Positions 26,246-36,915 of a DNA stretch of 64,000 nucleotides are shown one piece after another. Position numbers and translations under genes: made by a program. Source of the DNA: Rheinheimera sp. (GTDB lineage Bacteria > Pseudomonadota > Gammaproteobacteria > Enterobacterales > Alteromonadaceae); assembly GCF_030690345.1 (NCBI RefSeq), contig NZ_JAUYGV010000001.1, forward strand, positions 310,001 through 374,000. The letters run 5' to 3'. The notes beneath the pieces are model-generated. The model did not search any database. It was not told the DNA's origin and worked only from the letters and a program-made list of their open reading frames with translations. Position 1 is the first letter of the stretch. The number at the start of each line of letters is the position of its first letter.

Positions 26246-26725
26246 TTACAGCTTAGAACCTTTAACGCCGCTGTAGCCGTATACCAACGGTGCAGTAACG
26301 TTGTTTTTGTCATCTGTTGGTGTAACAGTCATCATCAGCTCGGTATAGCTGATAACGATAGTTTCTACCGGACGATCGCCCGATACAGACATCTGATAGC
26401 TGCTGATCATCGCATCAGTTAATTCGATTTTCATGATCTCTTCCACTTTATCGCCTTGCTTGGTGATGTGGAATACCGCTTTCTGACCTTTACCGATAGT
26501 GGCTTCTTTGAACAGATCCGGAGACGCTTTGTCCTGCAGTTTAGTGATAACGATATCGTTTAAACGGGTTGCGCTGGCTTCACGGTCCATGGCGGTACCA
26601 GTGAATGAGCTCAGTTCACGCTGAGTGCCCCAGTCCATTGATAACACAGTGATCATGTCCTTGAACTCTTCAGCGGTCGTTTCGCCTTTGATCGCGCCGT
26701 ATTTCAGGTAGGTATTTGCTTGCAT
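26246..26725 (-). CDS. tssD: T6SS tube protein Hcp (TssD)
   Basis: The 159-residue protein is Hcp: MQANTYLKYGAIKGETTAEEFKDMI at the start, and the beta-barrel strands KAVFHITKQGDKVEEIMKI and YQMSVSGDRPVETIVISYTELMMTV later. Six subunits form the rings of the inner tube. I start it at 26725, because an ATG at 26743 is immediately followed by the ribosome site AAGGAG, which sits 5 bases before the ATG at 26725. It has its own promoter region and terminator, as expected for the most abundant T6SS protein. Confidence 0.96.
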   Translation of the reverse strand: MQANTYLKYGAIKGETTAEEFKDMITVLSMDWGTQRELSSFTGTAMDREASATRLNDIVITKLQDKASPDLFKEATIGKGQKAVFHITKQGDKVEEIMKIELTDAMISSYQMSVSGDRPVETIVISYTELMMTVTPTDDKNNVTAPLVYGYSGVKGSKL

Positions 26726-26904
26726 GCTATGCTCCTTTTGCATATTTAAACAGGTGCCCGATATTGGACATCAAGGTTAGCCCGGGTCACTAGTTAACCA
26801 GGACAAAACGTTAAAAACCACCATGCATACATAATAAAAGCAATATATTTAATGCTGACTTACTATATAAACATAAACACTCAGTTAGTTTTTAAACTTT
26901 ACAA

Positions 26905-26932
26905 ATTATATCGCCAAACAAAACATTGACAA
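26905..26932 (-). promoter_or_regulatory. Near-consensus sigma-70 promoter of hcp
   Basis: On the minus strand TTGTCA (26927-26932) and a perfect TATAAT (26905-26910) are separated by 16 bases. Transcription would start near 26898, giving an AT-rich leader of about 170 bases before the hcp ATG. The whole gap 26726-27015 holds no gene; the rest of it shows nothing else I can name. Confidence 0.65.
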
Positions 26933-27015
26933 CACATTATTAACTATTTAATTCGCTAATTTTTAACTTTTCTTTCTTGCCAAGCACTTACTTTATCCAG
27001 CTGGCTAAAAATTCA

Positions 27016-29613
27016 TCACTGCACGTCATAACTGAAAGCGCCATCCTGTGCATCTAAGGCAATAGCGCTCACCGGCAATTGTTGTGCGACACGCTGTAGA
27101 ATACGCACCGAAAGTTCGGGCAACAGCTGGTTTTGCAAAATATTGTGGATAGTTCGTGCACCCGAGCCGGCATCAAGACATTGGCTTACAATCAGCTCTG
27201 TTACCTGAGGGCTGTAACTGAAACCGGCGCGGTAATTGCGACTCAAACGCTTTTCAATCCGGCCCAGTTGCAAGCCGGTGATGATGGCCAACTTGTCGTT
27301 ATCCAGTGGTAAATAGGGGATCAGGTTTAACCTGCCAAGAAAGGCCGGTTTAAATACTGCTAACAAATCATCTTTCAGGGCTTTTGCCAGGCCAGCAGTA
27401 GAGGGTGCCGTTTCCGGGTCTTCAAACAAGCGCATTGTGGTGTCAGTACCGACGTTTGACGTCATGATAATGATGGTGTTTTTGAAATCGATATCACGAC
27501 CTTCACCATCTTTAATAGTACCTTTATCAAATACCTGATAGAAAATATCCTGCACGCCAGGGTGAGCTTTTTCCATTTCATCAAGCAAAATCACGCTGTA
27601 AGGTTTGCGCCGCACAGCTTCAGTTAACACGCCACCTTCGCCGTAACCAACGTAGCCCGGAGGCGAGCCCAACAACAATGATACTTTATGCTCTTCTTTA
27701 AACTCTGACATATTAATAATAGTCAGTTGCTCTTCACTGCCGTATACCTGCTCTGCCAGCGCTAATGCAGTTTCGGTTTTACCTACCCCGCTGGGGCCGG
27801 TTAACAGGAAGATACCGTTAGGCTTGCTCTCATCGGCCAGTTGCGCGCGCGAGGTTTGCACAGTGCGGGCAATCAGCTCCAGTGCATGGTCCTGGCCAAT
27901 AACCCGTTGCTGTAAGAAGGTATTTAATGCCAGTACCGTGTTAATTTCATCGGCTTGCATTTTACCCAGTGGAATACCGGTCCAATCTGAGATGACCTCA
28001 GCTACCAGCTCTTCGCTTACCTGCCAGTGCACCATAGGCTCAGTGATGGCGGAAAAATCTGCTTTTATTTGCTGTAAACGTGCCAGCAGCGGAGAATCGG
28101 CTACTTGTTCTTCCGCCGTCAATTGCTGCGCCAACTCGCGGGCTTCTGCCACCAATGCCTTTTGCTGTTGCCATTGCTGTTGCAAGGTATCCAGCAACTG
28201 CGTGGCCTGAATGTGTTTTTGCTGCAAAGCTTGTAACACTTCGTGATGGTTAACACCAAGACGCTGCTCGCGCTGCAAAATATCCATTTCCTGCTGTAGC
28301 TGCGCTACCTTGCGCTGCTGATCTTCTACCGGGCCCGGCACAGCGTCCTGGCTCATGGCAACACGGGCACAAGCTGTATCGAGCAAGCCCACAGCCTTAT
28401 CCGGCAGCTGACGACCATTAATATAACGGTGCGACAAATTCACGGCCGCACGTAGCGCAAGCTCGGTGATAGATACACCATGGTGCTGCTCCATCACCGG
28501 CAACAAACCACGCATCATAACCACCGCCAACTCCGGGCTCGGCTCTTCCACTTTCACCACCTGAAAACGCCGCGCTAACGCCGCATCTTTTTCAAAGTAC
28601 TTTTTGTACTCTGCCCAGGTTGTTGCCGCTATAGTACGCAGCTCGCCGCGCGCCAGAGCCGGTTTCAGCAAGTTAGCGGCATCGTTTTGGCCAGCCTGAC
28701 CACCGCTGCCGATCATGGTATGGGCTTCGTCAATAAACAGGATCACCGGTGTGGCACTGTTGTTTACTTCTTTAATAACGTTTTTCAAGCGGTTTTCAAA
28801 CTCGCCTTTCATACCGGCACCGGCTTGTAACAGCGCAAGATCCAGCACCCGTAAGCTGATATTTTTCAATTTGTCCGGTACTTCGCCGGCGACAATTTTC
28901 AGTGCCAGGCCTTCTACTACCGCCGTTTTACCCACACCGGCTTCACCGGTCAGGATCGGGTTGTTCTGCCGGCGGCGCGTCAAAATATCGATCATCTGGC
29001 GAATTTCATCATCCCGGCCAACAATGGGATCAATCTTTCCCAACCGCGCCTGAGCAGTCAGATCCGTGGTGAACTGATCCAGCGACGGTGTTTTACCGCC
29101 GGCTGTTTTGGCTGTCGCCGCCACACTGCCCTGTTGCTCGGCGCTTTGCTGAGCCAGCTGTGGCCATACGCGTAGTAACTCTGCCGTATCTATCTTATCC
29201 AGCGCGGGTACGCGCCGGCTTAGCAATGCCGCCATGCTGTCGTCTTTGAGCAAGGTATAGATAACATACGCAGAACGGATTTGCTGATCCGCAAATTCAA
29301 TAGTGGTACTTAACCAACTGGTACGCAGCAAATTAATCAGCTGTACAGAAATACCGGGTAAGGCATTGTTACCGGTTTTCATCTGCTCCAGTGCTTGTTG
29401 CAACTGTTGCTTTACTGTATCGCCGGAAATGGCAAAGCTGCGCAGCAACAACTGCATATCCCCGTCGGCCTGCTCCAACATGGCATCCAGCCAATGCTCA
29501 ATTTCAACAGTGTAGTGGCTGCGTGATTGGCAGCGCGCCGTGGCCGCTTCCAGAGATTGACGGCTGGCCGGGTTTAGTTTTTCAACCAGACTTTTTAACG
29601 TTGTAGTAGACAT
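27016..29613 (-). CDS. clpV: T6SS sheath-recycling AAA+ ATPase ClpV (TssH)
   Basis: The 865-residue protein is a Hsp100 ATPase with two AAA+ modules. Walker A motifs are GEAGVGKT and GPSGVGKT; the middle domain carries the coiled coil [22 protein letters not shown]. The N-terminal Clp domain starts [29 protein letters not shown], in which ClpV proteins read the sheath peptide. It disassembles contracted TssB/TssC sheaths in the cytoplasm. AGGAAG lies before the ATG. It follows tssG by about 20 bases. Confidence 0.96.
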   Translation of the reverse strand: MSTTTLKSLVEKLNPASRQSLEAATARCQSRSHYTVEIEHWLDAMLEQADGDMQLLLRSFAISGDTVKQQLQQALEQMKTGNNALPGISVQLINLLRTSWLSTTIEFADQQIRSAYVIYTLLKDDSMAALLSRRVPALDKIDTAELLRVWPQLAQQSAEQQGSVAATAKTAGGKTPSLDQFTTDLTAQARLGKIDPIVGRDDEIRQMIDILTRRRQNNPILTGEAGVGKTAVVEGLALKIVAGEVPDKLKNISLRVLDLALLQAGAGMKGEFENRLKNVIKEVNNSATPVILFIDEAHTMIGSGGQAGQNDAANLLKPALARGELRTIAATTWAEYKKYFEKDAALARRFQVVKVEEPSPELAVVMMRGLLPVMEQHHGVSITELALRAAVNLSHRYINGRQLPDKAVGLLDTACARVAMSQDAVPGPVEDQQRKVAQLQQEMDILQREQRLGVNHHEVLQALQQKHIQATQLLDTLQQQWQQQKALVAEARELAQQLTAEEQVADSPLLARLQQIKADFSAITEPMVHWQVSEELVAEVISDWTGIPLGKMQADEINTVLALNTFLQQRVIGQDHALELIARTVQTSRAQLADESKPNGIFLLTGPSGVGKTETALALAEQVYGSEEQLTIINMSEFKEEHKVSLLLGSPPGYVGYGEGGVLTEAVRRKPYSVILLDEMEKAHPGVQDIFYQVFDKGTIKDGEGRDIDFKNTIIIMTSNVGTDTTMRLFEDPETAPSTAGLAKALKDDLLAVFKPAFLGRLNLIPYLPLDNDKLAIITGLQLGRIEKRLSRNYRAGFSYSPQVTELIVSQCLDAGSGARTIHNILQNQLLPELSVRILQRVAQQLPVSAIALDAQDGAFSYDVQ

Positions 29614-29633
29614 ATATGCTTCCTATGCATGAA

Positions 29634-30638
29634 CTAAGGCCGGGCCAATTGATAACTGAGCCGGGTAAGCTGATGTTGTATTGCTGTTCTGACCGCCAGG
29701 CTGCCGCTTTGGCCAAGGCTAAGCCGGCGTTTACCTAACTGTGCGGCGGGAAAGTCCTGATGTTGGCCAACCAGCGTGATGCGCACTCTAAGTGCTGCCG
29801 GCAGAAAATCTGCCAGTACCGTACTGATCAACGCATGCTGATAGCTACCGGGCAGCAACTGAGCGCCGCGCCCGGCGGGCACCGTGATCACCAGTTCAAT
29901 TGCCGAGCTGATATCCCACACCCTGCTGCCCAGCATCGCCGACATGCCCAGCCCGGCAAGTTGCCCCTGCGGCAATAACCGCATCGCCAGCCGGCTTTGT
30001 TCGTCTTTGCCCAAGGTTAGCCAACGGCCCTGCAAAGGCTGTAGCTCCACTTTGGTTTTCAGCAGCTCAGTAAGAATTTGTGTCAGTTGCTGTGCGCTGC
30101 GGTTATGCTGACTAAAAGCGCCGGCGTAATACAAACTTAACGCTTGGCGCGCACCGGACAGGGTTTTTAGCACCGTGCTGAAACTGTCTTGCTCCGGCGC
30201 TGAAATTTCGTACTGGCAGGCGAAGCGGTATTTTTCCCAGGCGCGGTAATACAATGAAATCAGACGGTGATTAAACAGATCGAAAAAATCGCGCATGGTT
30301 TTGTCGCGCTGCTTCAGGCGTTGCAGCACCATTTCCGTGTAGTGCTGTGGCATCACGCCGCTGGGCCCGGTTAAGCCGAGAAAGCTGACATGCATTGCCA
30401 CAGCATCGTGCTGCGCATTGTCCATCTGTGCGTCGCGGCTCTCTACCCGTGTTACCGGCTGGCCCGGGAATCCCAGATGTTGCACACTTTTAAAGCGAAC
30501 TAACTCTTTTTTCGGAAAACCATCACGGCCTACCCCTTGCCAGCGTTTATGCTCACTACCAAACTGGCGTTCCAGCGAATAGACCGCCTGATAAAAATCA
30601 AACTCTGACGGGTTTTGTTTTAGGAGTTCCAGCTTCAC
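29634..30638 (-). CDS. tssG: T6SS baseplate protein TssG
   Basis: The 334-residue protein belongs to the TssG/ImpH (VasB) family. Key blocks are FYQAVYSLERQFG, VRFKSVQHLGFP, LTGPSGVMPQHYTEMVLQRL and FFDLFNHRLISLYYRAWEKYRF, all typical of TssG. With two TssF copies and TssE it makes baseplate wedges around the VgrG hub. It overlaps tssF by four bases (translational coupling). Confidence 0.95.
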   Translation of the reverse strand: MKLELLKQNPSEFDFYQAVYSLERQFGSEHKRWQGVGRDGFPKKELVRFKSVQHLGFPGQPVTRVESRDAQMDNAQHDAVAMHVSFLGLTGPSGVMPQHYTEMVLQRLKQRDKTMRDFFDLFNHRLISLYYRAWEKYRFACQYEISAPEQDSFSTVLKTLSGARQALSLYYAGAFSQHNRSAQQLTQILTELLKTKVELQPLQGRWLTLGKDEQSRLAMRLLPQGQLAGLGMSAMLGSRVWDISSAIELVITVPAGRGAQLLPGSYQHALISTVLADFLPAALRVRITLVGQHQDFPAAQLGKRRLSLGQSGSLAVRTAIQHQLTRLSYQLARP

Positions 30639-32467
30639 AGCAGCACCTTAGTACCGGAGCGCGCCGGCCAGCGGTGATACAATTGCTCATGATCTTTTAA
30701 CTTTACCGTTAACCGCGTATAGCTGTTTACGGTGGCGTATTGGGCAAAGAACACATCGAGAATATTGGCAAAGAAGTAAATGCCGCTGCCGGCATAAGAT
30801 GACTGGGTAAACTCCAGCAAAATTTCGCTGCCGCTGCATACCGCAACGCGGCCCTGATTACTTACTCTGGCGCTGCCGGAAGTGATCTTTAAGCTACAGA
30901 TGCCATCAATTAAGGCTTTGGACTCCGGCGTGCAGCGAAAATCGTATAGCTGCAGGGTTTCTTTTAACCGGATCAGCGCATCATCGCCGGTAAAATGATT
31001 CAGTGTTAAATGATTTACCAGCTGCCAACGGCTGGCTTCCTGTAAGGCCGGACGCACACTGGCTGTTGGCGCTAACAGGCAACGCACTTCTTTAATCACA
31101 TCGGCATGCTTGCTGATATTAAAACGCGGCTCTCCGCCACCAAACGGCAGGTACGCCGGTAAGTTGCGGTTACTACACAGCGCCTGCACCTGGATAACCC
31201 AGTCTTTAGGCGTATCGCCGGCATTTACGCCCTGAAACTTACGGTCTACCACCGACAAATACATTTCGGTGCCGGTTTCAGAATAACCGCCGGCCCAATC
31301 GGCAAATTCACGCCGGCTGTGCCAAAACATATCCTGTTGTTGCAGGTAGTCCGGGTGGCCCTGGCTGTAATACGGATTGAGTGTCACTTCGTTACCGAAA
31401 GGATCAAACGCCTGTACCTGCTCAATACGGATCACTTCGCAGACGTCCGCATCCAGGTAGCGTGGCACCAGCCGGTATTCATATTGCGAGGCGTCCAGAT
31501 TCACCGGCTCCAGCTTCTGGCTGAATAAATTAATTACCGGTGTGCAGCCCAGCAGCAAGCTGTCGGCGGTGATATGCCGCTCCAGCTCATCGGCGCCTTC
31601 GGCCAGATAAAAATACAGCTGAAATTTATCTGCTATCTGTGGCCAAGCCGGGTCGAGTTGCTGCAATTCGACAAATAAAAACTTTTCCGGACATAAAAAC
31701 TGCTCAATTAACAAACGGTAACCGGCAAAGCTGCGCTGGCTGTAGGGCACTACCTGATGCTCGTCAGCAAAACCTATCGCCTGTAACTGGTTGGCCGGCA
31801 AAAACCGGATCGCTTCCGGCTTACCGGCAGGCGCTATCCCTACCGCAATCAATTTGCTCAGCAACAACTCATACAAGCGGTACACATGATGACGCTGGCC
31901 GTTGAGATAAAAACGCAACTTACCCACATCCAGTTCATGCATCGCGGTTTTTTCAAATTCGCAGGCCAAATCTAGCTTTAACAACGCTTTGGCACTTTGC
32001 TGCACCGGTGGTTTAGGCGCATGAAAAGGCGCATTTTTAAACTCAGCCGCGACCACTTCCAACGGCAGAATATCGGTGTCGTAGCAGGCCTGAAAAGTAC
32101 AGGGTTTTAAACCATCGGTGCGTGTTTCAAACTCAGTGCCGCGCTTTATGGTAATACCGGAGTTAGACAGATTCTGACTGGTCAGTTTTAACACTGAAGT
32201 TGACGGGATCGGTGCCTGATAATCCGGATACAGCTGCCCCAGCAAGGCGTCGGTCAGCTCGGGGAAGCTGTCGTCCAGCTTTTGCCGGATCTGCGCGGTT
32301 AACAACGCAAAACCTTCGATCAGCCGGGACACATGTGGATCTTCGACATTTTCTTCACTGATCCGCAGCCGGCCGGCGATTTTCGGGTATTGTTCGGCAA
32401 ACTCCGCGCCCATCCGACGGATATAAGTCAGTTCACGATTGTAATACTTCAATAACTCGTCATTCAT
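30635..32467 (-). CDS. tssF: T6SS baseplate protein TssF
   Basis: The 610-residue protein starts LKYYNRELTYIRRMGAEFAE, with YPKIAGRL and DPHVSRLIEGFALL directly after, the TssF/ImpG (VasA) signature. Later blocks such as PYYSQGHPDYLQQQDMFWHSRRE and the C-terminal GSGIYFFANILDVFFAQYA are also typical. It is the main wedge protein of the baseplate. Both ends overlap neighbouring genes by four bases. Confidence 0.95.
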   Translation of the reverse strand: MNDELLKYYNRELTYIRRMGAEFAEQYPKIAGRLRISEENVEDPHVSRLIEGFALLTAQIRQKLDDSFPELTDALLGQLYPDYQAPIPSTSVLKLTSQNLSNSGITIKRGTEFETRTDGLKPCTFQACYDTDILPLEVVAAEFKNAPFHAPKPPVQQSAKALLKLDLACEFEKTAMHELDVGKLRFYLNGQRHHVYRLYELLLSKLIAVGIAPAGKPEAIRFLPANQLQAIGFADEHQVVPYSQRSFAGYRLLIEQFLCPEKFLFVELQQLDPAWPQIADKFQLYFYLAEGADELERHITADSLLLGCTPVINLFSQKLEPVNLDASQYEYRLVPRYLDADVCEVIRIEQVQAFDPFGNEVTLNPYYSQGHPDYLQQQDMFWHSRREFADWAGGYSETGTEMYLSVVDRKFQGVNAGDTPKDWVIQVQALCSNRNLPAYLPFGGGEPRFNISKHADVIKEVRCLLAPTASVRPALQEASRWQLVNHLTLNHFTGDDALIRLKETLQLYDFRCTPESKALIDGICSLKITSGSARVSNQGRVAVCSGSEILLEFTQSSYAGSGIYFFANILDVFFAQYATVNSYTRLTVKLKDHEQLYHRWPARSGTKVLL

Positions 32468-32955
32468 GCCTGATAATCTCTGATGGTCAATCCCAAATGT
32501 ACCGGCTCCACTTCTGAATCAAACATAATATGTTCCGGCTCCGGGTCTGCGTACAGCAAGGCCTGGATACGCAGCCGTAGCACCCGCTCCATATCATGCT
32601 CCTGTTCCGGCACTGTAACTTCTACATCAACAAAGCGCGGCTCAAAGCGGCGTATGGTTTGCTCTACCGCCCGGCATAACTGTTGCCGCCCTTCGTCGGA
32701 ATCGACCACCATCACCGAAAAATCCGGCAGGCCGTAATTCAACAAACTCTGCGGCAACTCGGTGTAACTGTCCGGCCAGGTGTGCCACTGCACGCGGCTG
32801 TTAAGCAAATTTTCTAAATCACGTCGTACACTTTGACGCAATGCTTTTAAATCGAAGCTACGACGGCTGCGGCCACTGTCTTTTTGCCCCGGGTTATCGT
32901 CGATTAACCGGTCCAGTAAAGACTGTTGCAAAGCTTGTTTTTGCTGCAATTTCAC
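32464..32955 (-). CDS. tssE: T6SS baseplate protein TssE (gp25-like)
   Basis: The protein of about 163 residues has the gp25-like lysozyme-fold layout: QSLLDRLIDD near the start, SVRRDLENLLNSR in the first third, SLLNYGLPDF, then IRRFEPRFVDVEVTV, which includes the conserved EPR. It links the sheath to the baseplate and is not an active lysozyme. A GTG at 32955 has GGAG 7 bases upstream; a GTG at 32964 is also possible but overlaps the ribosome site. Confidence 0.93.
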   Translation of the reverse strand: MKLQQKQALQQSLLDRLIDDNPGQKDSGRSRRSFDLKALRQSVRRDLENLLNSRVQWHTWPDSYTELPQSLLNYGLPDFSVMVVDSDEGRQQLCRAVEQTIRRFEPRFVDVEVTVPEQEHDMERVLRLRIQALLYADPEPEHIMFDSEVEPVHLGLTIRDYQA

Positions 32956-32973
32956 CGCCGCCACTCCGAATTA

Positions 32974-33774
32974 TCAGTGTGTTACAGCAACGTCTGCCGG
33001 GCGCAGCGACTTAAGCTCAGACAACGTCAGTGCATGCTCGCCGGCCAGCAACATTTTTTGTCCGACGCCGGTGACCAGCTGTTCATCATGTTGCTGCCAA
33101 TCGGTATCACGGCCCATCCGCTCGGAAATACGGACGCTATCGACATAGGTCATCGGCACAAATACTTCGCCCTGGGGGCCGTCTTTAATCACGATTTCAG
33201 CACGGCGCCACACGGTATCAAGCAGTGACTCCGGCTTTTTCAGGCTCAGGCTGTCAATCTCGCTGAACTTGGCCAGATAGTAGTGACCGTCGGTACCAAA
33301 TAGCTCAAGATAACCGGCCAGGCTATCATCCAAATCGCGGATGTCGTTACAAACCTCACCATTGATTTCAACCGCATTCTCACCACGTAAACTCTCTAAC
33401 ACGGCAGCGGCCTTAACGGCTGCAGCGGTATCCTGCTCTTTTAACGCCAGCCGCAGCGACAACTGCGCTTCAAACATGGCATCGGCCTGGCCGAATAACG
33501 TCGCCGTTACGCCGCCCTGATAAAAGTCCTGCCTGGCAGAAGCCGCACGGATCAATTGGCGCAGATTAACCGCACCAACCAGATAATCCGGATGCTGGCG
33601 CACCATCATATCCAGCTGTTGATCGGCCTTTTCCAACGCGCCCTGAATACACAGCAATTCAATATAGGCGGCGCGCACATCTGCATTGGCCGGGTCATCG
33701 CGCAATAACTGTACAGCACGCTCTGTGGCTGCAATCAGTTCGCCTTGTTTTATTAATGCCTGTAATGATTTCAC
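32974..33774 (-). CDS. tagJ: T6SS accessory protein TagJ (ImpE family)
   Basis: The 266-residue protein has an N-terminal TPR-like region (SLQALIKQGELIAATERAVQLLRDDPANADVRAAYIELLC) followed by an ImpE domain, with WRRAEIVIKDGPQGEVFVPMTYVDS near the end. TagJ binds the N-terminus of TssB and ClpV and helps sheath recycling in systems like the Pseudomonas H1-T6SS. The start is GTG with only two bases after the preceding stop, so translation is coupled to the upstream tssC-like gene. Confidence 0.9.
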   Translation of the reverse strand: MKSLQALIKQGELIAATERAVQLLRDDPANADVRAAYIELLCIQGALEKADQQLDMMVRQHPDYLVGAVNLRQLIRAASARQDFYQGGVTATLFGQADAMFEAQLSLRLALKEQDTAAAVKAAAVLESLRGENAVEINGEVCNDIRDLDDSLAGYLELFGTDGHYYLAKFSEIDSLSLKKPESLLDTVWRRAEIVIKDGPQGEVFVPMTYVDSVRISERMGRDTDWQQHDEQLVTGVGQKMLLAGEHALTLSELKSLRPADVAVTH

Positions 33775-33776
33775 GT

Positions 33777-35336
33777 TTAACCTCTCGCAGTAGCTGCTTG
33801 TTTAGGTGACAGTTCAGCAACCAGCTTTACAGTGGTAATCATTTGATCTAACTGAAAATGTGGTTGCAGCTGAATAATTGAATAATAACGACCGGGTTCA
33901 CCGCGTTTTTCCCGCACCTGAATACGCGCTTCACGCAGCGGATGCCGTGCCCGCACATCATTGGAGGCGTCGGTTGATGCGGTGGTGTAGTTGTGCAGCC
34001 AGCGCTGTAACTCTTGCTCGCATTGCTCGGCCGAGTGATAACCGCCAACCTTATCGCGGCCGATAACTTTGATGTAATGAGCAAAGCGTGCCACGCACAA
34101 AATGTATTGCAGCATCGCCGACAGTCTGGCGTTTACACTGGACAATTTATCGTCATACACTTTTGCTTGTTGTACCGACGCATTGTTGTAAAAAGCAAAG
34201 TAGTCACTGTACGGCACTACCGACAACGGAATAAAACCGTTATCGGAAAGCTCTGATTCAAATCTGTGGCCAACCAACAGGTTAACCGAGGGTTTATTGC
34301 TGGCCTGGTATTTCTCGGTCTCATAGCGGCTGACCGGCAAATTACTGACCAGGCCAAAATTATGCTGACCGGCTTTCATGCCGCGAATTTGCGCAAACCA
34401 GCCCGAATCACTGTAAGCCCGCACCAGCACGGCAGCAAAAGCATAGGCGGCATTACCCCATAAATAGTCACGCTCCGGCCTTGCCAGCGCTTCACGAAAC
34501 ACAAAGCTTTCGGTGCGCGAGCCATCATCTTTATAGGGACTGCGCATCAACACCTGCGGCAACACCACGCCTAAAAAGCGGGCATCTTCCATGGCCCGCA
34601 AAGCGCGCCATTTTACATATTCCGGTTGCTTAAACTGGCTGCCGATATCCGACACCAAACCCAGCTCAGAGAAATGGTCCACGCCAAACAGCGACGGATG
34701 TGCGGCGCATATAAAAGGCGCAAAGGCCGCCGCCGCGGTGCGTGCCACTTCTTTTAAAGTATCTAAATCATGGTGCAGCTGACCCGGACGGATCTTATGG
34801 CTGATTTGATAATCTCCGATCAGTACACCGAAGGGCTCACCGCCCGGCATATCAAATTCGTTGTCGTAAATCAGTTTAAAAAAATCACTTTGATCGAAGT
34901 CGATAGCGCGGCTGATATCTTTACTCAGCTCCGGCCAGGATAATGACAACAGCTTAACCTTAACTTTTTGGCCACGATCGTGCCGCTCGGTTTGCTCTGT
35001 CAGGTACAACACACCACGCCAACTGGCTTCGAGTTGCTGAAATAATGTATGGTGCAAAATGTCATTTAATTGCAGGTTAATCAGCCGATCTATATCGGCA
35101 ATAGCACGACATAGCATGGCGCAGACCACGTTGCTGCTGCGTACTTTGCTACCGGCAACATGCTCTAGCCAATACAAAATGGCAGCCAGCGGATCACTCT
35201 CACGTAAAAAACGCGCCAACACGCCGCTGCGCTCCAGCCGGGTATAAGCAGGCTGATTAAAACCATCAGCCTGGGCCCCGTTAACAGCGGCTTGTTCAAA
35301 CACATCCTGTGAGACAAATTTTACTGCGTCTGCCAT
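33777..35336 (-). CDS. Second TssC-like protein (ImpD type)
   Basis: The 519-residue protein is a paralogue of TssC. It shares QLEASWRGVLYL, YDNEFDMPGGEPFGVLIGDY, and YIKVIGRDKVGGYHSAEQCE with the typical sheath subunit next door, but differs strongly in its N-terminus (about 60 residues with AILYWLEHVAGSKVRSSNVV). Tandem tssC plus a second copy is also seen as impC/impD in Rhizobium. It might form part of the sheath, cap it, or act at the baseplate. The ATG at 35336 follows GGAAGAG and is preferred to a GTG at 35351. Confidence 0.88.
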   Translation of the reverse strand: MADAVKFVSQDVFEQAAVNGAQADGFNQPAYTRLERSGVLARFLRESDPLAAILYWLEHVAGSKVRSSNVVCAMLCRAIADIDRLINLQLNDILHHTLFQQLEASWRGVLYLTEQTERHDRGQKVKVKLLSLSWPELSKDISRAIDFDQSDFFKLIYDNEFDMPGGEPFGVLIGDYQISHKIRPGQLHHDLDTLKEVARTAAAAFAPFICAAHPSLFGVDHFSELGLVSDIGSQFKQPEYVKWRALRAMEDARFLGVVLPQVLMRSPYKDDGSRTESFVFREALARPERDYLWGNAAYAFAAVLVRAYSDSGWFAQIRGMKAGQHNFGLVSNLPVSRYETEKYQASNKPSVNLLVGHRFESELSDNGFIPLSVVPYSDYFAFYNNASVQQAKVYDDKLSSVNARLSAMLQYILCVARFAHYIKVIGRDKVGGYHSAEQCEQELQRWLHNYTTASTDASNDVRARHPLREARIQVREKRGEPGRYYSIIQLQPHFQLDQMITTVKLVAELSPKQAATARG

Positions 35337-35420
35337 GACATTCTCTTCCACTAACTGCGTTGGTTAATGCTGCCATGCCGCCGGCTGAGGGGGATAATCC
35401 CAACCGGCGACATAGCGCAA

Positions 35421-36914
35421 TTAACCACCCATTTCAGGGATTTTTGCTACCAAACGCAGCGAAGTAGACAGTTCTTCCAGTTGCAACCATGGCCGTAACC
35501 ACGCTACTGCATTGTAAGAGCCAGGACGGCCCGGGATTTCGCGAACCTGAACTTTAGCGTCAGCCAGTGGATAACGCGCGCGTACTTCCTGGCCACTGCC
35601 TTCTGAGGCGTTGACATAACTTAAGATCCAGCGGTTTAACCACACCTCTACATCTTCTGCTTCCATAAAGCTGCCGATTTTGTCACGGGCCAATACTTTT
35701 AAGTAATGGGCAAAGCGTGAAGTTGCCATTAAGTAAGGCAAGCGTGCTGAAATGGCAGCATTCGCAGTAGCTTCCGGAGTGTCATATTTTTTCGGTTTTT
35801 GCGCAGTTTGCGCGCCGAAAAATACCGCATAGTCGGTGTTTTTATAGTGACATAACGGCAAAAAGCCCATTTTACCTAACTCAGCTTCGCGCCGGTCGGT
35901 AATACCAATCTCGGTAGGACACTTCAGATCCGGGTCACCATCATCACTCATAAAGATATGGCTGGGTAAACCTTCTACTTTACCGCCGCCTTCTGCGCCG
36001 CGGATAGCCGTACAGAAGCCGTACTGTGCAAAAGCATTAGTCAGTTTAGCGCCCATTACGTAAGCGGCATTCATCCAGCAATATTCAGAATGCTCAGTGG
36101 TTTTTGCCACGCCTTTTTGCCCGTCAAGTTCAAACTCTTCAAAGCCAAACTCTTCAATCGGACAAGTCGCGCTACCATAGGGTAACCGTGCCAATACGCG
36201 CGGCATCGTTAAGGTAACAAAACGCGAGTCGTCGCTGTCGCGGAACGAGCGCCACTTGGTGTATTCCAAAGATTCAAAGATTTTTTCCAGATCGCGCGGC
36301 TTAGACAGCTCTGTCCATTCATCAAAACCGAACAATGCCGGCGAAGCTGCAGACAGAAACGGGCAAAAACCGGCAGCAGAAACATTCGACATATAAGTCA
36401 GCGTTTCGATATCTTCCGGATGATTAGTAAACTCGTAATCACCGATAATAGCACCGTAAGGTTCACCACCAGGGGTACCAAACTCAGATTCATATACCTT
36501 CTTAAAGGTTTGGCTCTGGTCAAACTCCACCGCTTTGCTCAAATCTTTATACAGCTCTTTCTTGCTCATGCTGATCATGCGGATTTTCAGCGAAGCGCTG
36601 GTTTCTGAGTTCATTACCAAATGGTTCAAACCGCGCCAGCTGCCTTCCAGCTTTTGAAACGCCGGCGTATGCATAATGGCGGCTAACTGATCTGAAATCA
36701 GCGTATCCAGCCGGTTAATTGCTTCATTAAAAGTGACCGTTAAGTTCTTGTTCCAGCTGACAGTACCGCTTAAGGCTTCTTCTGTCAGGGTGCGCAATAA
36801 CTCTTCTGCACGGGAGGCATCGGTTTGTTTGGTCGCGCCGATAGCCTGTTCCAGTAAAGACGAGGCCGACGCCTGAGCATTATCATGCTGTTCTACTAAA
36901 GCTTCCGTACTCAT
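35421..36914 (-). CDS. tssC: T6SS contractile sheath large subunit TssC
   Basis: The 497-residue protein is a standard TssC/Vip[26 protein letters not shown] near residue 75-100, [18 protein letters not shown] in the first third, [20 protein letters not shown] in the last third, and a C-terminus ending near RLVAKIPEM. With TssB it makes the sheath whose contraction drives the tube. The ATG lies two bases from the end of tssB. Confidence 0.96.
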   Translation of the reverse strand: MSTEALVEQHDNAQASASSLLEQAIGATKQTDASRAEELLRTLTEEALSGTVSWNKNLTVTFNEAINRLDTLISDQLAAIMHTPAFQKLEGSWRGLNHLVMNSETSASLKIRMISMSKKELYKDLSKAVEFDQSQTFKKVYESEFGTPGGEPYGAIIGDYEFTNHPEDIETLTYMSNVSAAGFCPFLSAASPALFGFDEWTELSKPRDLEKIFESLEYTKWRSFRDSDDSRFVTLTMPRVLARLPYGSATCPIEEFGFEEFELDGQKGVAKTTEHSEYCWMNAAYVMGAKLTNAFAQYGFCTAIRGAEGGGKVEGLPSHIFMSDDGDPDLKCPTEIGITDRREAELGKMGFLPLCHYKNTDYAVFFGAQTAQKPKKYDTPEATANAAISARLPYLMATSRFAHYLKVLARDKIGSFMEAEDVEVWLNRWILSYVNASEGSGQEVRARYPLADAKVQVREIPGRPGSYNAVAWLRPWLQLEELSTSLRLVAKIPEMGG

Positions 36915-36915
36915 G

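Noticed and set aside
26941-27015. Sigma-54 promoter upstream of hcp (TTGGCAAGAAAG on the minus strand)
   Set aside because: The GG is present but there is no GC at the required spacing; the sigma-70 match further down is much better.
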